A stretch of 64,000 nucleotides of DNA from Dallia pectoralis (taxonomy: Eukaryota > Chordata > Actinopteri > Esociformes > Umbridae): NCBI GenBank assembly GCA_029465975.1, contig CM055743.1, positions 12,580,145 through 12,644,144 of the forward strand, read 5' to 3'. Each line of letters opens with the position of its first letter. Position 1 is the stretch's first letter. Below are positions 1-10,618 of the stretch, piece after piece. The translations under genes and the position numbers were made by a program. Below the pieces are notes generated by a model. It was not told where the DNA came from. It did no database searches and was given only the letters and a program-made list of their open reading frames with translations.

Positions 1-354
1 TTAGACGCCTACGTCCACAGAACTGCCCTGTGGAGGCTGTCCGAACAGTTGTTCGTGTGCTTTGGACCACCCAAGAGAGGGGGTCCTGTGTCTAAGCAGA
101 GGATGAGCAAGTGGGTGGTTGAGGCCATCTCACTTGCTTACGAGTCGGCTGGTCAGCCTTCACCCTTGGCTGTTCGAGCCCACTCGACCAGGAGTATGGC
201 GGCTTCAAAAGCCCTTTTGTCAGGTAAAGTGTCTCTACATGACGTCTGTGTTGCGGCAGGCTGGTCCTCACCGCACACGTTTGTGAGATTTTACCAGCTT
301 GACTTTAGCTCCACGCCAGGAGCGCAGATGCTTTCGTCCGAATGTGCACTCTGA
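1..354 (+). CDS. DIRS-like tyrosine recombinase, C-terminal part (cut by window edge)
   Basis: The frame is open from base 1, so the protein starts upstream of the window. It ends at the TGA at 352-354. Such enzymes integrate DIRS/Ngaro-type retrotransposon DNA by a tyrosine-recombinase reaction instead of a DDE integrase. The sequence shows the family signature: RAHSTRS with the His codon at 181 and the Arg codon at 190, then an AGWSS motif, and the candidate nucleophile Tyr in VRFYQLD (codon 292-294). These are the expected last parts of the H-x-x-R...Y catalytic set. There is no stop or frameshift in the visible part. The terminal repeats of the element follow at once (398-747). A second, more decayed relative lies on the minus strand at 40.77-41.29 kb; the two share RAHSTRS but differ elsewhere, so they are different families or old copies. 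Confidence 0.85.
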   Translation, partial: LDAYVHRTALWRLSEQLFVCFGPPKRGGPVSKQRMSKWVVEAISLAYESAGQPSPLAVRAHSTRSMAASKALLSGKVSLHDVCVAAGWSSPHTFVRFYQLDFSSTPGAQMLSSECAL

Positions 355-397
355 CTTCACATGGCGGACACTTGCTCGTATGGCGAAGTGGGTAGTG

Positions 398-747
398 GCG
401 TTCCCATAGCGTTTTCACGCAGCTCGAAGTTCCCTGATAGGGAACGTCTCCGGTTATGTATGTAACCTTAGTTCCCTGAGGGGAACGAGACGCTGCGTGT
501 CTGTGCCATACTCCCAGCATGCCCTTGGCACTTGCTTCAGCCCATCAAAAACTGAAGGTGCCGGTAATTAGGGGTGCTTTTATGACTTCCTGGTCACGAC
601 GTCACCCGTCTGTGACGTTCCGTCACGCCATTGGACTGATTACACATGTGCTTCATGACGCACTCACGCAGAGCGTTCCCATAGCGTTTTCACGCAGCGC
701 CTCGTTCCCCTCAGGGAACTAAGGTTACATACGTAACCGGAGACGTT
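398..747 (+). repeat. DIRS-like 3' terminal repeats: inverted pair plus direct pair
   Basis: A 57-bp inverted pair sits at 443-499 and 691-747; the arms start AACGTCTCCGGTTA and end CGCTGCGTG and differ at only a few bases. A 25-bp direct pair (starts GCGTTCCCATAGCG) sits at 398-422 and 673-697. Placed 45-390 bp after a DIRS recombinase stop codon, these fit the unusual non-LTR termini of DIRS elements, which use inverted ends and an internal complementary region. The right outer edge of the element is not certain; unrelated-looking sequence starts near 750. Confidence 0.7.
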
Positions 748-1603
748 CAGGCTTTTTGAGACAAATGTAACTCCATAGAGGTCCTCCATTGTCTCTATCC
801 AGGTACTCTACTTCAGACAAAAGCAATGGATCAGACTAGATTCGCGTTAGCCCCACCCACTGAGTTTGATGGGTCAGTTTGACAGTTTTAAGAAATTTAT
901 GAAGCACTGCGATGCAGGATCATGAAATGTAAATGTAAATACTGCAATAATTATATATGTATTTTACATAAAATGAATTGGTATTTGAATTAATTAATGA
1001 CATTTAATAACACATTTATGTATTTAATTCTATTTTTTATTAATTAATGACACATTTAAGTAATTGTTTATTGGTGTATTTATTTATTTAATGATGTATT
1101 TCCCTTTGTATTTATTTATTTCATGGTATTATGTATTTATTCAATTAAGTCCCTGAAATTCCTCCATAGGCCCGAATACTATTTTACAGGCTTCAAATAC
1201 TCCTTATTAATTCTGAACGAGCATTAACATTTTAGAAATGGGGACTCGAGTTTGAAACTCAGACTTGAGTTACACGTAAATTGCACACACAATGAATTCA
1301 GACTTGACTGGAGATTAGTACCTCAATGTTTGGTCTTTACTGTATGTTCATGTTACAAGGCAAAATACAGTTTTTACCTTTCAGGTCAAGCATTCTCTTG
1401 TTTTTTTTGTCATATTGCAATAGCCACTTTACACTGATTATATACCAAACAACTATTCTTAACCATAGGGCCAGTTTGTTTCATTCAGTTTTTCACTTGA
1501 GGGCCGCGGGACCAAACAAGTTATTACTTTGGCTAAGCCCCGCCCCCATTATTTACTGTTGCTACGTCCGACAACTTCATCTGGGCTCTGGTTTGGTATC
1601 AAC
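748..1603. other. AT-rich non-coding stretch
   Basis: No coding signal is visible. Bases 950-1140 are low-complexity TTTATT/ATTAAT-rich sequence. Bases around 1454-1475 (TTCTTAACCATAGGGCC) resemble the inner part of the hAT end found at 3087-3104 in opposite orientation, and could be a worn left terminus of the hAT relic downstream; this is only a suggestion. Confidence 0.4.
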
Positions 1604-1860
1604 ATGGCTTATGCTGTGACAGCTCTTCCTGCTGAAATTTTATCAAACTTTTATAAAGCAGTAAATAAAGTGTCCGATAGAAGTAGGCAAGAGGGGCTGC
1701 AATATGCGTTTGAAGGCTATATTCAAGACATACAGGGGAAACGCAAGGAACAACAAGGCATCCAAATAATGTCAAAAAATTTACCACCGCATATCCTACT
1801 AATCGAGACGGAGGCTGGAACTAACAATATCAAGGAGCAACACTGTTCATGCAAAGCTGG
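1604..1860 (+). CDS. First coding exon of a SWIM-type zinc-finger protein (fragment)
   Basis: An ATG at 1604 opens a frame of about 86 codons that runs into a good splice donor (GG|GTAGGT at 1861). The end of the exon reads EQHCSCKAG, the C-x-C half of a SWIM zinc finger; preceding residues (LLIETEAGTNN region) look like the beta strands that lead into SWIM domains. In fish, many uncharacterised multi-exon proteins begin this way and continue with a YqaJ-like nuclease, some carried by ISL2EU/Harbinger elements. The second half of the finger and any nuclease are not found downstream: the following kilobase is a hAT relic. I therefore read it as an orphan exon, or as one separated from the rest by transposon insertion. 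Confidence 0.5.
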
Positions 1861-1990
1861 GTAGGTCTCTATACTTATATAATCGTTATTACAAAGCAAA
1901 CGAACTACGCAAGTATAACAACGTTTAACTATATTTTTGATAAAACTGCGACGGTAATAGCCTGCCGAGACCAGAAATATGAGACGCCCC

Positions 1991-2719
1991 ATGTTAAAGT
2001 CATATGAATCAACAAATGAGTTGCTTGTGAGAGCTGTGACACAGCCAGAGAGAGCTATAGAAGCATCTTTCCGAGTAGCCTGGGTACTAGGCAAAAACAA
2101 GAAGCCATTCACTGATGCATAGTTAAGGAGTGTTTAGTGGAGATAGCAGATGCTTTGTTTGAGGGAAAGGAGAGACAGGAGACGTCAGATAAATTAAAGA
2201 AAATTCCACTGTCCAATGACACTTCAACCAGGAGGACAGATGTACTTGCCCATGACTCAACTGATGATATCAAAGATGCACCCTGCCTTTCACTTGCGGT
2301 GGATGAGTCAACAGATAGCACAGATCAAGCCCAGCTATGTGTGTTTGTCAGATATTTCAGCAAGGCAAATGGGACATTCTGCGAAGACATACTGGGCCTT
2401 ACTCAACTTTGTCAAACTTGAGGAGAGGACATCTACAAAGCTATCATGCAGATGCTTAATTAACGGGGAATTGATGTCAAGCATATTGTGTCCACCACTA
2501 CTGATGGTGCTCCAGCCATGATAGGGAGAAGGGAGCTGTTCAGCGTCTGAAAGAGCAGCACTCGGACCTGCTGACATACCAATAATACACCAGTCCGTGC
2601 TGTGTGCTAGCCTTTGAAAAGAATATTCAGACGTCACGAAACTATTATGAAGCTTGTGAACTACCTGAGAGCATCCTCTGCCCTTCAACACCGTCTTCTG
2701 CGGGCATTCTTGACTGAGG
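1991..2719 (+). pseudogene. hAT transposase (GTF2IRD2/ZBED5-like) pseudogene
   Basis: Three frames together give the middle of a hAT transposase of the lineage that also gave rise to vertebrate GTF2IRD2 and ZBED5-like proteins. In order: ASFRVAWVLGKNKKPFTDA (about 2060-2118), VEIADALFEGKERQETSDKL (about 2138-2190), the first catalytic-Asp region LAVDESTDSTDQAQLCVFVRYF (2296-2358), the TTDGAPAMIG second-Asp region (about 2500-2526), KEQHSDLLTYQ, and KLVNYLRASSALQHRLLRAF (about 2650-2710). An in-frame stop after KPFTDA and frameshifts near 2400, 2500 and 2600 break it. The BED finger at the N-terminus and the C-terminal dimerisation region are absent. The last exon ends at a possible donor (ACTGAG|GTGAGA). 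Confidence 0.85.
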
Positions 2720-2790
2720 TGAGAATTTATTTGACTTTTTACTTCTACTGTGTTTTTGTGTGGGTCAATAGGCTTTTATTAAGTGTTGAT

Positions 2791-2812
2791 CACACACACA
2801 CACACACACACA
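2791..2812. repeat. CA dinucleotide microsatellite
   Basis: Eleven uninterrupted CA units inside the hAT relic. Confidence 0.95.
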
Positions 2813-3104
2813 AAGTACGATTTGTCAAATCTAAAAAAAAATTGGTGTTAATATGCCTGACTTGAGCCTTTAAATTTGTTCCTGCAGATTGATTTGTTCG
2901 ATGAATTGTTGTATGTGCAGGTTTACATACATAAATAAACTGTTAAACTTAAACTGCAAGTGGATTTAGTTTAGTTATTGAGTACAAATCAAACCCAGGG
3001 TGAGATAAATAAACCAATACAGTGCTAATATTTGAATGGGCCCTGGGCCACTTTGTACTGTAAAATTTGGGCCCCGACATCAAAAAGGTTAAGAACCCCT
3101 GCTG

Positions 3105-3872
3105 TACGGTAATAGATCAAGGAGTCATAATAACATATTATATGTTTTAAATTCCTTATATAAATTCCTCAAGATGGCTGACACTGTTTTGAGAATCTGT
3201 GACGAGGCCCCACCCCATATGGGCGGGTTGAAAAAAATGCGGAAGTAGCGTCTACTTCTGTCTGTAGTTCATAGCCTCTTTTAAAAAATCCTCCGTCATT
3301 TTACGTCATTGGAGGATTTTTTCAAGACTGAAAATCAAGAAATCTCTCTTCATCAGATGGAGTTGAGAGGTGGGAGTAAGGTCATTGTAAAATACTACCA
3401 TTTGTCTAGCGATACAAAGCTAAATGCAAAATCGGTGAAGTGGCCCTTTAACATCATCACCAGTTAAATCGTAAACCCGGAACTTGATAGCTGGGTGTTG
3501 GTTGGAGTTGAGACCAAATTGATTGCTTTTCCTTGGTATCCCGGATGTTGATTATGATTTTCTGACACTGAATTTCTAACACTGAATTTTTAGACACAGA
3601 ATTTTTTGCACTGAAATATCTTGCATGCAAAAAAATTCAGATGCCTGAAATTCAATGCAAAGAAATTCAGTTTCAGAATCTGGTGAGACAGATTTTCTTC
3701 CATACCAGGCAATGCACCAGACTCTAGTAATGTAGGTTAATATAACATGGATTAGATTTTACATGTGCTTTTAATATGGATTTCTAATTCTACCTTTCAT
3801 AATGTAGAATGTTCGCTGTATGATACTAAGTCAAACATACACAATGCTCCCATCATATTTAACCCTACCCCC
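3105..3872. other. Non-coding spacer with low-complexity GAATTTCT-like repeats
   Basis: No gene is seen. At 3560-3690 short motifs related to CTGAATTTCTAACACTGAAT recur in degenerate form on both strands. The piece around 3410-3450 (AAGTGGCCCTTTAA) resembles edges of common fish interspersed repeats, but I cannot name the family. Confidence 0.4.
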
Positions 3873-4131
3873 CTTTGCTAACTAGATAGGGCTGCTAGAC
3901 GCTTTGTCAACTTTCAACAGTCACTTTTTTAAACATTTAAAGAGGAATTCATGTAAATTCATGCTATAGCTTTTTCTAGAGTAATGATCTGCAGTAACGC
4001 AATAAAAAAATAAAGTATGAATATATGATATCATTTTATATTTTTTGCGTTACTGCAGATCATTAGTCTAGAAAAAGCTATTGCATGAATTCACATTGTA
4101 GAAACGAAAAGCGTCTATCTAGTTAGCAAAG
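3873..4131. mobile_element. Foldback MITE with outer and inner inverted repeats
   Basis: The outer arms CTTTGCTAACTAGATAG (3873-3889) and its exact reverse complement (4115-4131) bracket a strongly palindromic element. The inner arms are about 46 bp: 3957-4002 (ATTCATGCTATAGC... to ...CTGCAGTAACGCAA) against 4045-4090, with very few mismatches. The centre (4003-4044) is itself AT-rich and nearly palindromic. There is no ORF. Nearly the whole element could fold into one long hairpin, as expected for a non-autonomous foldback/MITE copy. No clear target duplication was identified. Confidence 0.75.
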
Positions 4132-4639
4132 TGAACTCTTGTGCAATTCTTTTGAGAGACTGTTCCGACAATCGTTCTGACTCCACTATCTACCAAATCT
4201 GTTGTGCAAAATACTTTCTAGGTCCTGAGAGGCGAATACAATAGTAGGGTGGCCAAGTAAAAAAAAATTAAAAATGCCTGTTCCGGATTAAACTTATATT
4301 GTTGTGTTCATCTTGATGAAATACTACAAATACCAGTCACTGACCTGCCATCACTTTGTTTATAATCAAAACCATGCAATACCAGTGATTTGCAACGTGC
4401 GTCCCCGGCCCCAAGGCTTGGCGTGGTAGGGTATCATCCAGAGGTTCCAGTGGTAGGTAGCCCAATATTTACTTTAGAAAATGCTCACATACGTAATTTT
4501 TTTACTATACAGATTTTTAATGGTCTTAATGTTTTCACATCACAGCAGGTCTTAAGTGTGTGAGTCCTCACAGACTCCATTCTGAAAGGCATGGATCATG
4601 CTTTTCCACACGCACACTTTTGGGTGCACCTGGTACCAC

Positions 4640-5105
4640 TCTGGAGAGGGCCACATACCAGCAGTTGTACCACTTTCGTGATGTGAGCGGTCCATTGTTG
4701 CTGGTAATTCACATTGGAACGAACAACATAGGTACCGAGGTTTCTCCTTATGAAATATTAGGAGAATATACGAACTGATGATGAAAGTTAGGGAGGAGTA
4801 TTGGTATGATGTAAGGAGTTAGGGAGGAGTATAGGTATGAAGTAAGGTTTGCCATCTGCTCCATCCTGCCCCGGCCAATAGATGATGCTACCACAAAGAA
4901 TTTAGTTAAGGAATCAAATCGGCTACTGGAGAATCTGTCATACGAAAATGATAATGTAATTTATTTTAGGACCAATAGATTATTCCTAAGAAACTCACAA
5001 CCCAATCTGACATTTCGTAGTCGTGACCAGCTTTATCTTAACTGTCATGGTAAGAGCCGGCTTGTTGGTTACTTGGAGAATTTTTTCTTTCATTATATGA
5101 GGTAG
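4640..5105 (+). pseudogene. SGNH-hydrolase/esterase-like relic
   Basis: The first part reads LLLVIHIGTNNIGTE (4698-4742), which matches the GxND-type block III of SGNH hydrolases (usually VxHxGTND). After a disrupted patch with a tandem 28-30 bp duplication (about 4789-4850), a second frame (4847-5105) reads FAICSILPRP, then DDATTKNLVKESNRLLE, and near the end SRDQLYLN. In the family the last block is normally D-G-L-H-L-N with the catalytic His; here that position is Tyr. Esterase-like domains of this kind occur in ORF1 of CR1/L2-type LINEs and in other fish mobile elements, so a retrotransposon origin is likely, but no RT is found nearby. The frameshift and the missing His argue for a dead copy. 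Confidence 0.55.
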
Positions 5106-5619
5106 GTTATCTAGATCAGGTTTAGACTTTAATTTCACTTGTTTTTGTTGATTTATGTAGTTTTAATGTCATTCTCATGTTACTTTCCAAAAAGTAAAAT
5201 GCATCAAATCTCCACATTCATGTGATTATATTTACTTGAATGAGTACTGATGCAACACATAGCCTTTACATTAAAATGTACTATAAGTTATTTTTTGCGA
5301 ATCTGTTCATTTTTAAGTGCATATGATTAATATTTTTGTTTATCATTCAACATTTTGACAAATCTGATGTACATATAAATAGCAACTCAAAAAAAGCATT
5401 CCAAATCACAGTGCAGAATTGTAACTTCATTAAATACACAAGTAAATGTTGAAGAATGGTAAGTTGAAGTGTAGATAAGAGCCATATGTTCAAGACAAAC
5501 AAACCGTGACGAAAAAACACAACTGTTGGAAATAATAATGTGCATATACAGCAACTTCTACAAACTTTCAAAAAAACACTCACCACCAACGTAACTTCAA
5601 ACATTGCTAAGCAAATTCC

Positions 5620-5880
5620 AACCAGTGTTGCCAACTCCTCAGTAAGGAAAGTATGTATGGGCTGTCCTAAAAGTATAAAAGTAGCTAAAGTCGCTAGATG
5701 ACGTTATCGCCTAATTTGCAAAGGTTCTTTGCATTCAATTGTGAAGGACGCTGTATGAGAGGAATAACTTTGTGGGAGAGTCAAAAAGTGAGCAAAAAAC
5801 ACCCTAAATATGTTTTTAAAAAAAGGCAGATGGGAGGGACTTCTTGAGTGCTTTGGAACGGAGGTGGAGCTCACGGTAGG
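5620..5880 (+). mobile_element. hAT-like transposon fragment (left terminus)
   Basis: CAGTGTTGCCAACTCCTCAG at about 5622 is a terminus commonly seen in fish hAT elements; the following GTCGCTAGATGACG region and the later GGAGGGACTTCTTGAGTG patch (about 5835) also look like parts of such elements. No right terminus or target duplication was recognised, so the extent is approximate. Confidence 0.4.
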
Positions 5881-5950
5881 ACTTTTTTAAACATTTTTGA
5901 TATTTTTATGAGTGCCATAACAAACATCTCTTGTAAAATACATACATAAC

Positions 5951-6322
5951 TTAACTTAGGAACATCTTGAAAAATAAAAAAGGGGATTCTTTAGGTAGAA
6001 GGGCAAAACAGTAAAAAGTATGAAATATCTTTACAAATCTTTTGTGCCGGTTTACTTTAATATATTTTCCTAAGCAATAAGAAAAAAAACATACAAAGGA
6101 GGGCTTGCCATCTCTCCACTGGCTACAATGAATATGATATTTAACCATAAGACTGATCAAATAAACCATGTCAGAGGCAGATGAGTTTGAATTGTCCACA
6201 TAAAGGAAGATGTGAGATGAGACAGAAGTCGGAATGTCATTTTTTGTTATAAATAATTTTTCATATCCGACCAAAATCTTTTGGATACCGGGCAAGAGAA
6301 GAACAAATGGTAAATGCTGCAC
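5951..6322 (-). pseudogene. L1-like LINE, extreme C-terminus of ORF2
   Basis: The minus strand encodes about 120 residues with the segment KILVGYEKLF near the start, then YLISLMVKYHIHCSQWRDGK and PSFVCFF. Fish L1/Tx1-type ORF2 proteins end with a block of this form (ILxGYEN ... LxxxxKYxIHxxKW ... KPSFxxF). The same tail begins in the minus-strand LINE end at 30.9 kb (NILLCVFVGECINFLNVIIL), where it stops earlier. No reverse-transcriptase domain is present here, so this is a 5'-truncated copy, as is usual for LINEs. The reading frame may contain small indels. Confidence 0.6.
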
Positions 6323-7048
6323 TTTTATATAGCGCTTTTATCTGCAAGACATAAAAACGTTTTAAATGCAAAGATAAATGTATTGCAGTTTTTTTTCTAT
6401 CTGCTTACATTGCCATGGTTTTTGTGTTTTTTTTGCAATTGCGAGTTCTGGTTTTTGCTCTTGGTTTCTTTTTTGCAGTTGCGAATTTTTGACACAATTG
6501 TAACGTGTGGGCAGGGTTTAGATGACTTCCAAGAAGACGGATCTCCATTGGTCAGCCGGATTTCTTGCCGTTGATTGCATTCTTTGAATTTCATTTGTCT
6601 ATGTCATGATGGCTGGGCAGCCGCAACGTGGCTTTTTTCAGCCTCAGGTATGCTCACAAACTTACTTTATAGTATTGGGTTTTGTTCCTAGACATTTTAC
6701 ATTTATCAGGGCAAACACATGTATAGTCAAAAAAGAGAGAGGTAATCAAAGCCCTCGCACCGCGGCAAATATCCAGATACTTACGTTGCACCATCCCCGG
6801 CCCACCCCTATAGGCACAGAGTCAAATGAAATTCTGAAAATCCAAATACAGCCACACTAATTTGGAATATTCAAATACACTTTTTATTTCGAAACAAACT
6901 TTTATTGAACAATTGAACTTGTTGCTTTACTCCTTCTTCCTCTTCTTTCTGGCCACCTCCTGCAACGTATCCAGGGCCTTCCGTCTGGCTGCATTCATTT
7001 TCTTAACATGTTTGAGACGTGTTCAACCACAACATCATTCAGCTCTTC
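6323..7048. other. Non-coding spacer
   Basis: No convincing gene is visible. It contains T-rich low complexity (6385-6480). The right border is the GTTAAC that begins the long inverted-repeat element. Confidence 0.4.
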
Positions 7049-7890
7049 GTTAACCTCTTCTTGACAGGGCCCCTGACCTCAATTTCCGCCTAAAATGAAC
7101 CACCCCAATCTAAATGGATATTGCTCTGGAACAGAACCACATAGGAATATTTCTGAAAATCCAAATACATGAATTTTGTGGAAATGTTCAATTAATTAAG
7201 GATAATGTAACACAATATCTGGCATGAGCTAAAACTAAAAAAAAACATACGTTTTTTTGTTTTTTTTATGTTTCAGTGATTTTGAAAATGTATATCTCAG
7301 ACTCTGAATGTCTGGGGAACCTGGAAACACTTTCTATGTGTTCCCCTAGGTCTCAGCTTTATTTCAGAGCTTTATGTCTGTTTCAAGTCTCTAGTCAAAT
7401 AACGACCGAGATACAGCTATTTTAGTGAGAGGTGTTTTTTCCCCCTTCAGCCTCTGGTCTCAGTGCATTAGCTCCTACACTGGACTTCATTTCCCATAGG
7501 GCTTTGCGCTCCCATTCGTCTGCATAGGGAACTGACGTACCTTCAATAAGGAAGTGTTTTCATCATGGAGGCTGCTATTGTAAGTGAAATAGATTGTGTT
7601 AAAAGTTGTTAACATATATTCTCGCCTGAAAATCGATTATTATGGATTACTATGCATCATAAACGATGCTAATAATATCCCTGGGAATATAGGAAATGAA
7701 AAACGATCAACTTTGGCTGATGTAAGTACAATATTATAGTATTTTATCGCTTTGGTTAAAAAGTATGATGACGTCATCAGCGCCATTAGCAGTCCTTTCA
7801 ATTGCTAATAAAATGGTCTGTGTTTTAGCTATTTTAAAACGGAAAACGTTGTTAGAAAGGGGAGATTCTAACCTTTATGCACAATATAAG

Positions 7891-8375
7891 TGTCAGAGAA
7901 ACTCTCGGAGTACAAGGTAGTGAATCCAATCGCAGAAAGCGACGTAACTTTTATTGACACTGAACAGTAGGCAGAGGATGGTCAGACAGGCGTGGGTCGA
8001 TACTGGGGGATCAGAGGCCGAACGAAGTACCAGGGGAAAGGCGAAGGCAGGGTCAGGTAGACAGGCAGGTGGTCTTCAACAGGATTTACTGGGAGGCACA
8101 GAATAGGATTAGCCAAAGTCGGGTAATCAGAAAGGCTAGGATCTGGTACACAGGAATTCATATAACGGACAATCTTCAACGCTCAGTAGTTTGGCAAACA
8201 AAACAATACCTCGCGTTAACTCTACGATACTGGGAACACTATATCCCCTTCTTAATCACCGACAGGTGTGTATCAAAACTCAGGTGAGTCAGATCGTCTC
8301 TGATTGTTCTCCTCCTCCGCAGAACAGGGAGCTGTCAAACCTGGCATAGAGGGGTACAAACCTCTGATTCTTATA
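7891..8375. mobile_element. Solo LTR (copy 1) in the left arm
   Basis: This 485-bp block starts TGTCAGAGAAAC, ends near GATTCTTATA, and is flanked by the perfect 5-bp duplication ATAAG (7886-7890 and 8376-8380). Outside it the left arm resumes without loss when compared with the right arm. It is related over its whole length to the block at 10619-11096 (shared CCAATCGCAGAA, GGCAGAGGA, GGCATAGAGG patches). No internal retroelement genes are present, as expected after LTR-LTR recombination. Transcription orientation is not assigned. Confidence 0.75.
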
Positions 8376-8499
8376 ATAAGTATATAGTATATTATTAAAT
8401 GGAAGTTTTTGAATTCGCAATCTTTGTGTAGAGGTTGTAATGATTGTTTAGGGTACTGCAAGTAACCCTAGTGGTTGTATAGGGTACTGCAAGCGTCCC

Positions 8500-8870
8500 G
8501 AAGTGGTTAAAGTAGCTGAAGAGCATAGAAAGGACCTTCTTAGTACTACTGCAGGTACTCTCATCCACATTCAGAGAGAAGGGGTATCGTCGTAAGTTGG
8601 AGAATGTTTTCTTCGCAAATGTATGGCCCATACCATACACCATTTTGTAAGAAGCTGCAGTGCGGGACAGTTTAATTTGTCTAAGGGCTGCCTTGTCTGC
8701 AGCTAGACACTGGCTTAACTCCACCAGCACAGGTGCCATTGTCATAGGTAGAGAGTGCTCAGCAATAACTGCCAGAACTATTGCCTAGTAAATACAGAAA
8801 GAAAATACAGCCTCTATCTGTTGCACAAGAAGTGCCTCGCTTTCCTCAATTTCTCTCACTCTGCAAATAA
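8500..8870 (-). pseudogene. Transposase fragment (hAT-like) in the centre of the inverted-repeat element
   Basis: Reading the minus strand, a short upstream piece REIEESEALLVQQIEAVFSF is followed, after a break near 8785, by about 75 residues with ALRQIKLSRTAASYKMVYGM and then the block FSLNVDESTCSSTKKVLSML. The NVDEST motif with a following VLxxLxSYF strand corresponds to the first catalytic Asp of RNase-H-fold transposases as seen in hAT-like fish elements. The remaining catalytic core and C-terminus are missing; the reading frame then runs into the left inverted-repeat arm and is no longer coding. It may be the original transposase of the element or captured sequence. Confidence 0.6.
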
Positions 8871-9749
8871 ATAGAGTTGAATATTTTAGCAAAACTGTAT
8901 CATCAGAGTGCAAATAGTGCAAAAGCCCACTCAGCAGTTTCTCGCCTTTCATAGTTTAAGATATGGTAACGTGGGATGGGATCACAAAACTTTACTATGA
9001 TAAAATAGAGGACACGGATATGGGGAAAAAAGTTATGAGAAGTAATGCTTGACGCAATGCTAGCCAACCAACAGCAAGCAAAGTCAACCGCAATATTTCT
9101 AGACGTTAACCACTTTTTGACAGGCGCCCCGCCGGTGGGATCATTGCAGTACCATATACAACCACTAGGGATACTTGCAGTACCCTAAACAACCATTACA
9201 ACCTCTACACAAATATCGCGAATTTAAAAACGGCCGTTTAATAGTAACGTGTGCATAACGGTTAGAATCTCCCCTTTCTAACAACGTTTTCTGTTTTGAA
9301 ATAGCTAAAAGACAGACCGTTTTATTAGCAATTGAAATGACTGCTAATGGCGTCATCATTGTTGTAAACACTTTTTAACCAAAGCGATAAAATACGATAA
9401 TATTGTACATCAGCCAAAGTTGATCGTTTTTCCTATATTCCCAGGGATATTATTAGCATCGTTTATGATCATCATAGTATTCCATAATATTCCGTATTCC
9501 GGCGAGACTATACGTTTACAACATGTAACACGATCTGTTTCACTACAAACTTTATTCCCCATGAGGAAAACACTTCCTGATCGAAGGTAAAGACTTATTT
9601 TCTCTTAGGGCTTTGCTCCCATTCGTCTATATAGAAAACGGACAGTGTAGGACAGGGCTATTCAATTAATTTGGAATTGGGGCCCGTTCATGAAACTGAG
9701 GCAAAATAAGGGGCCGGAGAATATGAGTAATTATTTGGTAACAAATAGA

Positions 9750-9968
9750 GAAATTACAACATACTGAAGGAATCAATATATCAAAGTTAGCATGAGTTGT
9801 CTTAAAATGCCTTCTCAAATTATACTCCTTGCACACGGCGAGGCACTCGTTGCAGATTAAGCACACAGGATTCACATCAATGGCAATAAACGCGTATTTA
9901 TCTGTCCATTCATTGTACTGCCTGTTGTCCGAGTCAACTTTTATTTTTTTTAAGGTAGATATTGACAT
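9750..9968 (-). CDS. BED-type zinc-finger exon of the hAT element
   Basis: An ATG at 9966-9968 (minus) opens a frame containing DNRQYNEWTDKYAFIAID, then PVCLICNECLAV and NLRRHFKTTHANFD. The C-x-x-C spacing and the later H-x(4-5)-H pair make a BED-like finger that binds DNA at transposon termini in hAT transposases of the GTF2IRD2/ZBED type. The finger has no stop. Downstream the frame becomes non-coding (a stop follows near 9666), so the product, if made, would be the DNA-binding domain alone. Upstream of the ATG no further coding is seen. Confidence 0.7.
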
Positions 9969-10618
9969 TTTAAACTTTGTGTTTATATCGAAATTTATAT
10001 CGAAATTACTTCGTGCTTGGCTTGAAAGAAAGTCAGAGCGTTTCGGTCAGAGCTCGGCACTAGAGCGAACCGCGAATGGGCGATTTTGATTGGTCATGTA
10101 CCTGTTTTGCCACCATGGCTTAAAGAAGGGCATATCGCCTCATATTGCACGAAATAATTTACAATTAACAATAGTCATGCGGTGTATGAAACTACCCATA
10201 TGTAATAACTATACTCAGTGGCGAAACATTGTTTTTAAAAAAGTGTGTGGGACATTGCTAACACAATGCTAAATAATAAATCAGATGTATGTACAATAAC
10301 CTTACGATGTCCAGCAATCGATCTAAATAGTACATTGGGTTTAATTTGTAGTTTAAGTGTGTACTTAAATGGTCCAGTGGCAGAATTTTTGCCAAGCGTG
10401 TCAGAGGTTCTGGGTTCTAGTCCGCACTCGAATAGATTTTTTTTTCTCATCAAAACCGATTATGGTTATGAGTGGATGAATATCAGGCAGGGACACGTTT
10501 GTGTGCATTTTGTTTTGTAATTTCACCGTAACGAATAGTCACCACAATGGATTGAAGCGCGTGTCCGAGTGAAGACAGTGCGGCGTCTGCGCGAACCACA
10601 AGAGAACACATCCGTGCC

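Larger units (their letters stand above)
1979..3104 (+). mobile_element. Decayed hAT element (GTF2IRD2/ZBED-like transposase lineage) with 3' terminus
   Basis: The transposase relic (listed separately) is followed by about 380 bp of non-coding sequence and then GGTTAAGAACCCCTGCTG at 3087-3104, whose reverse complement CAGCAGGGGTTCTTAACC is a typical hAT end. A CA dinucleotide run (2791-2812) lies inside. The left end is not defined, and I could not find an 8-bp target duplication. Confidence 0.6.
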
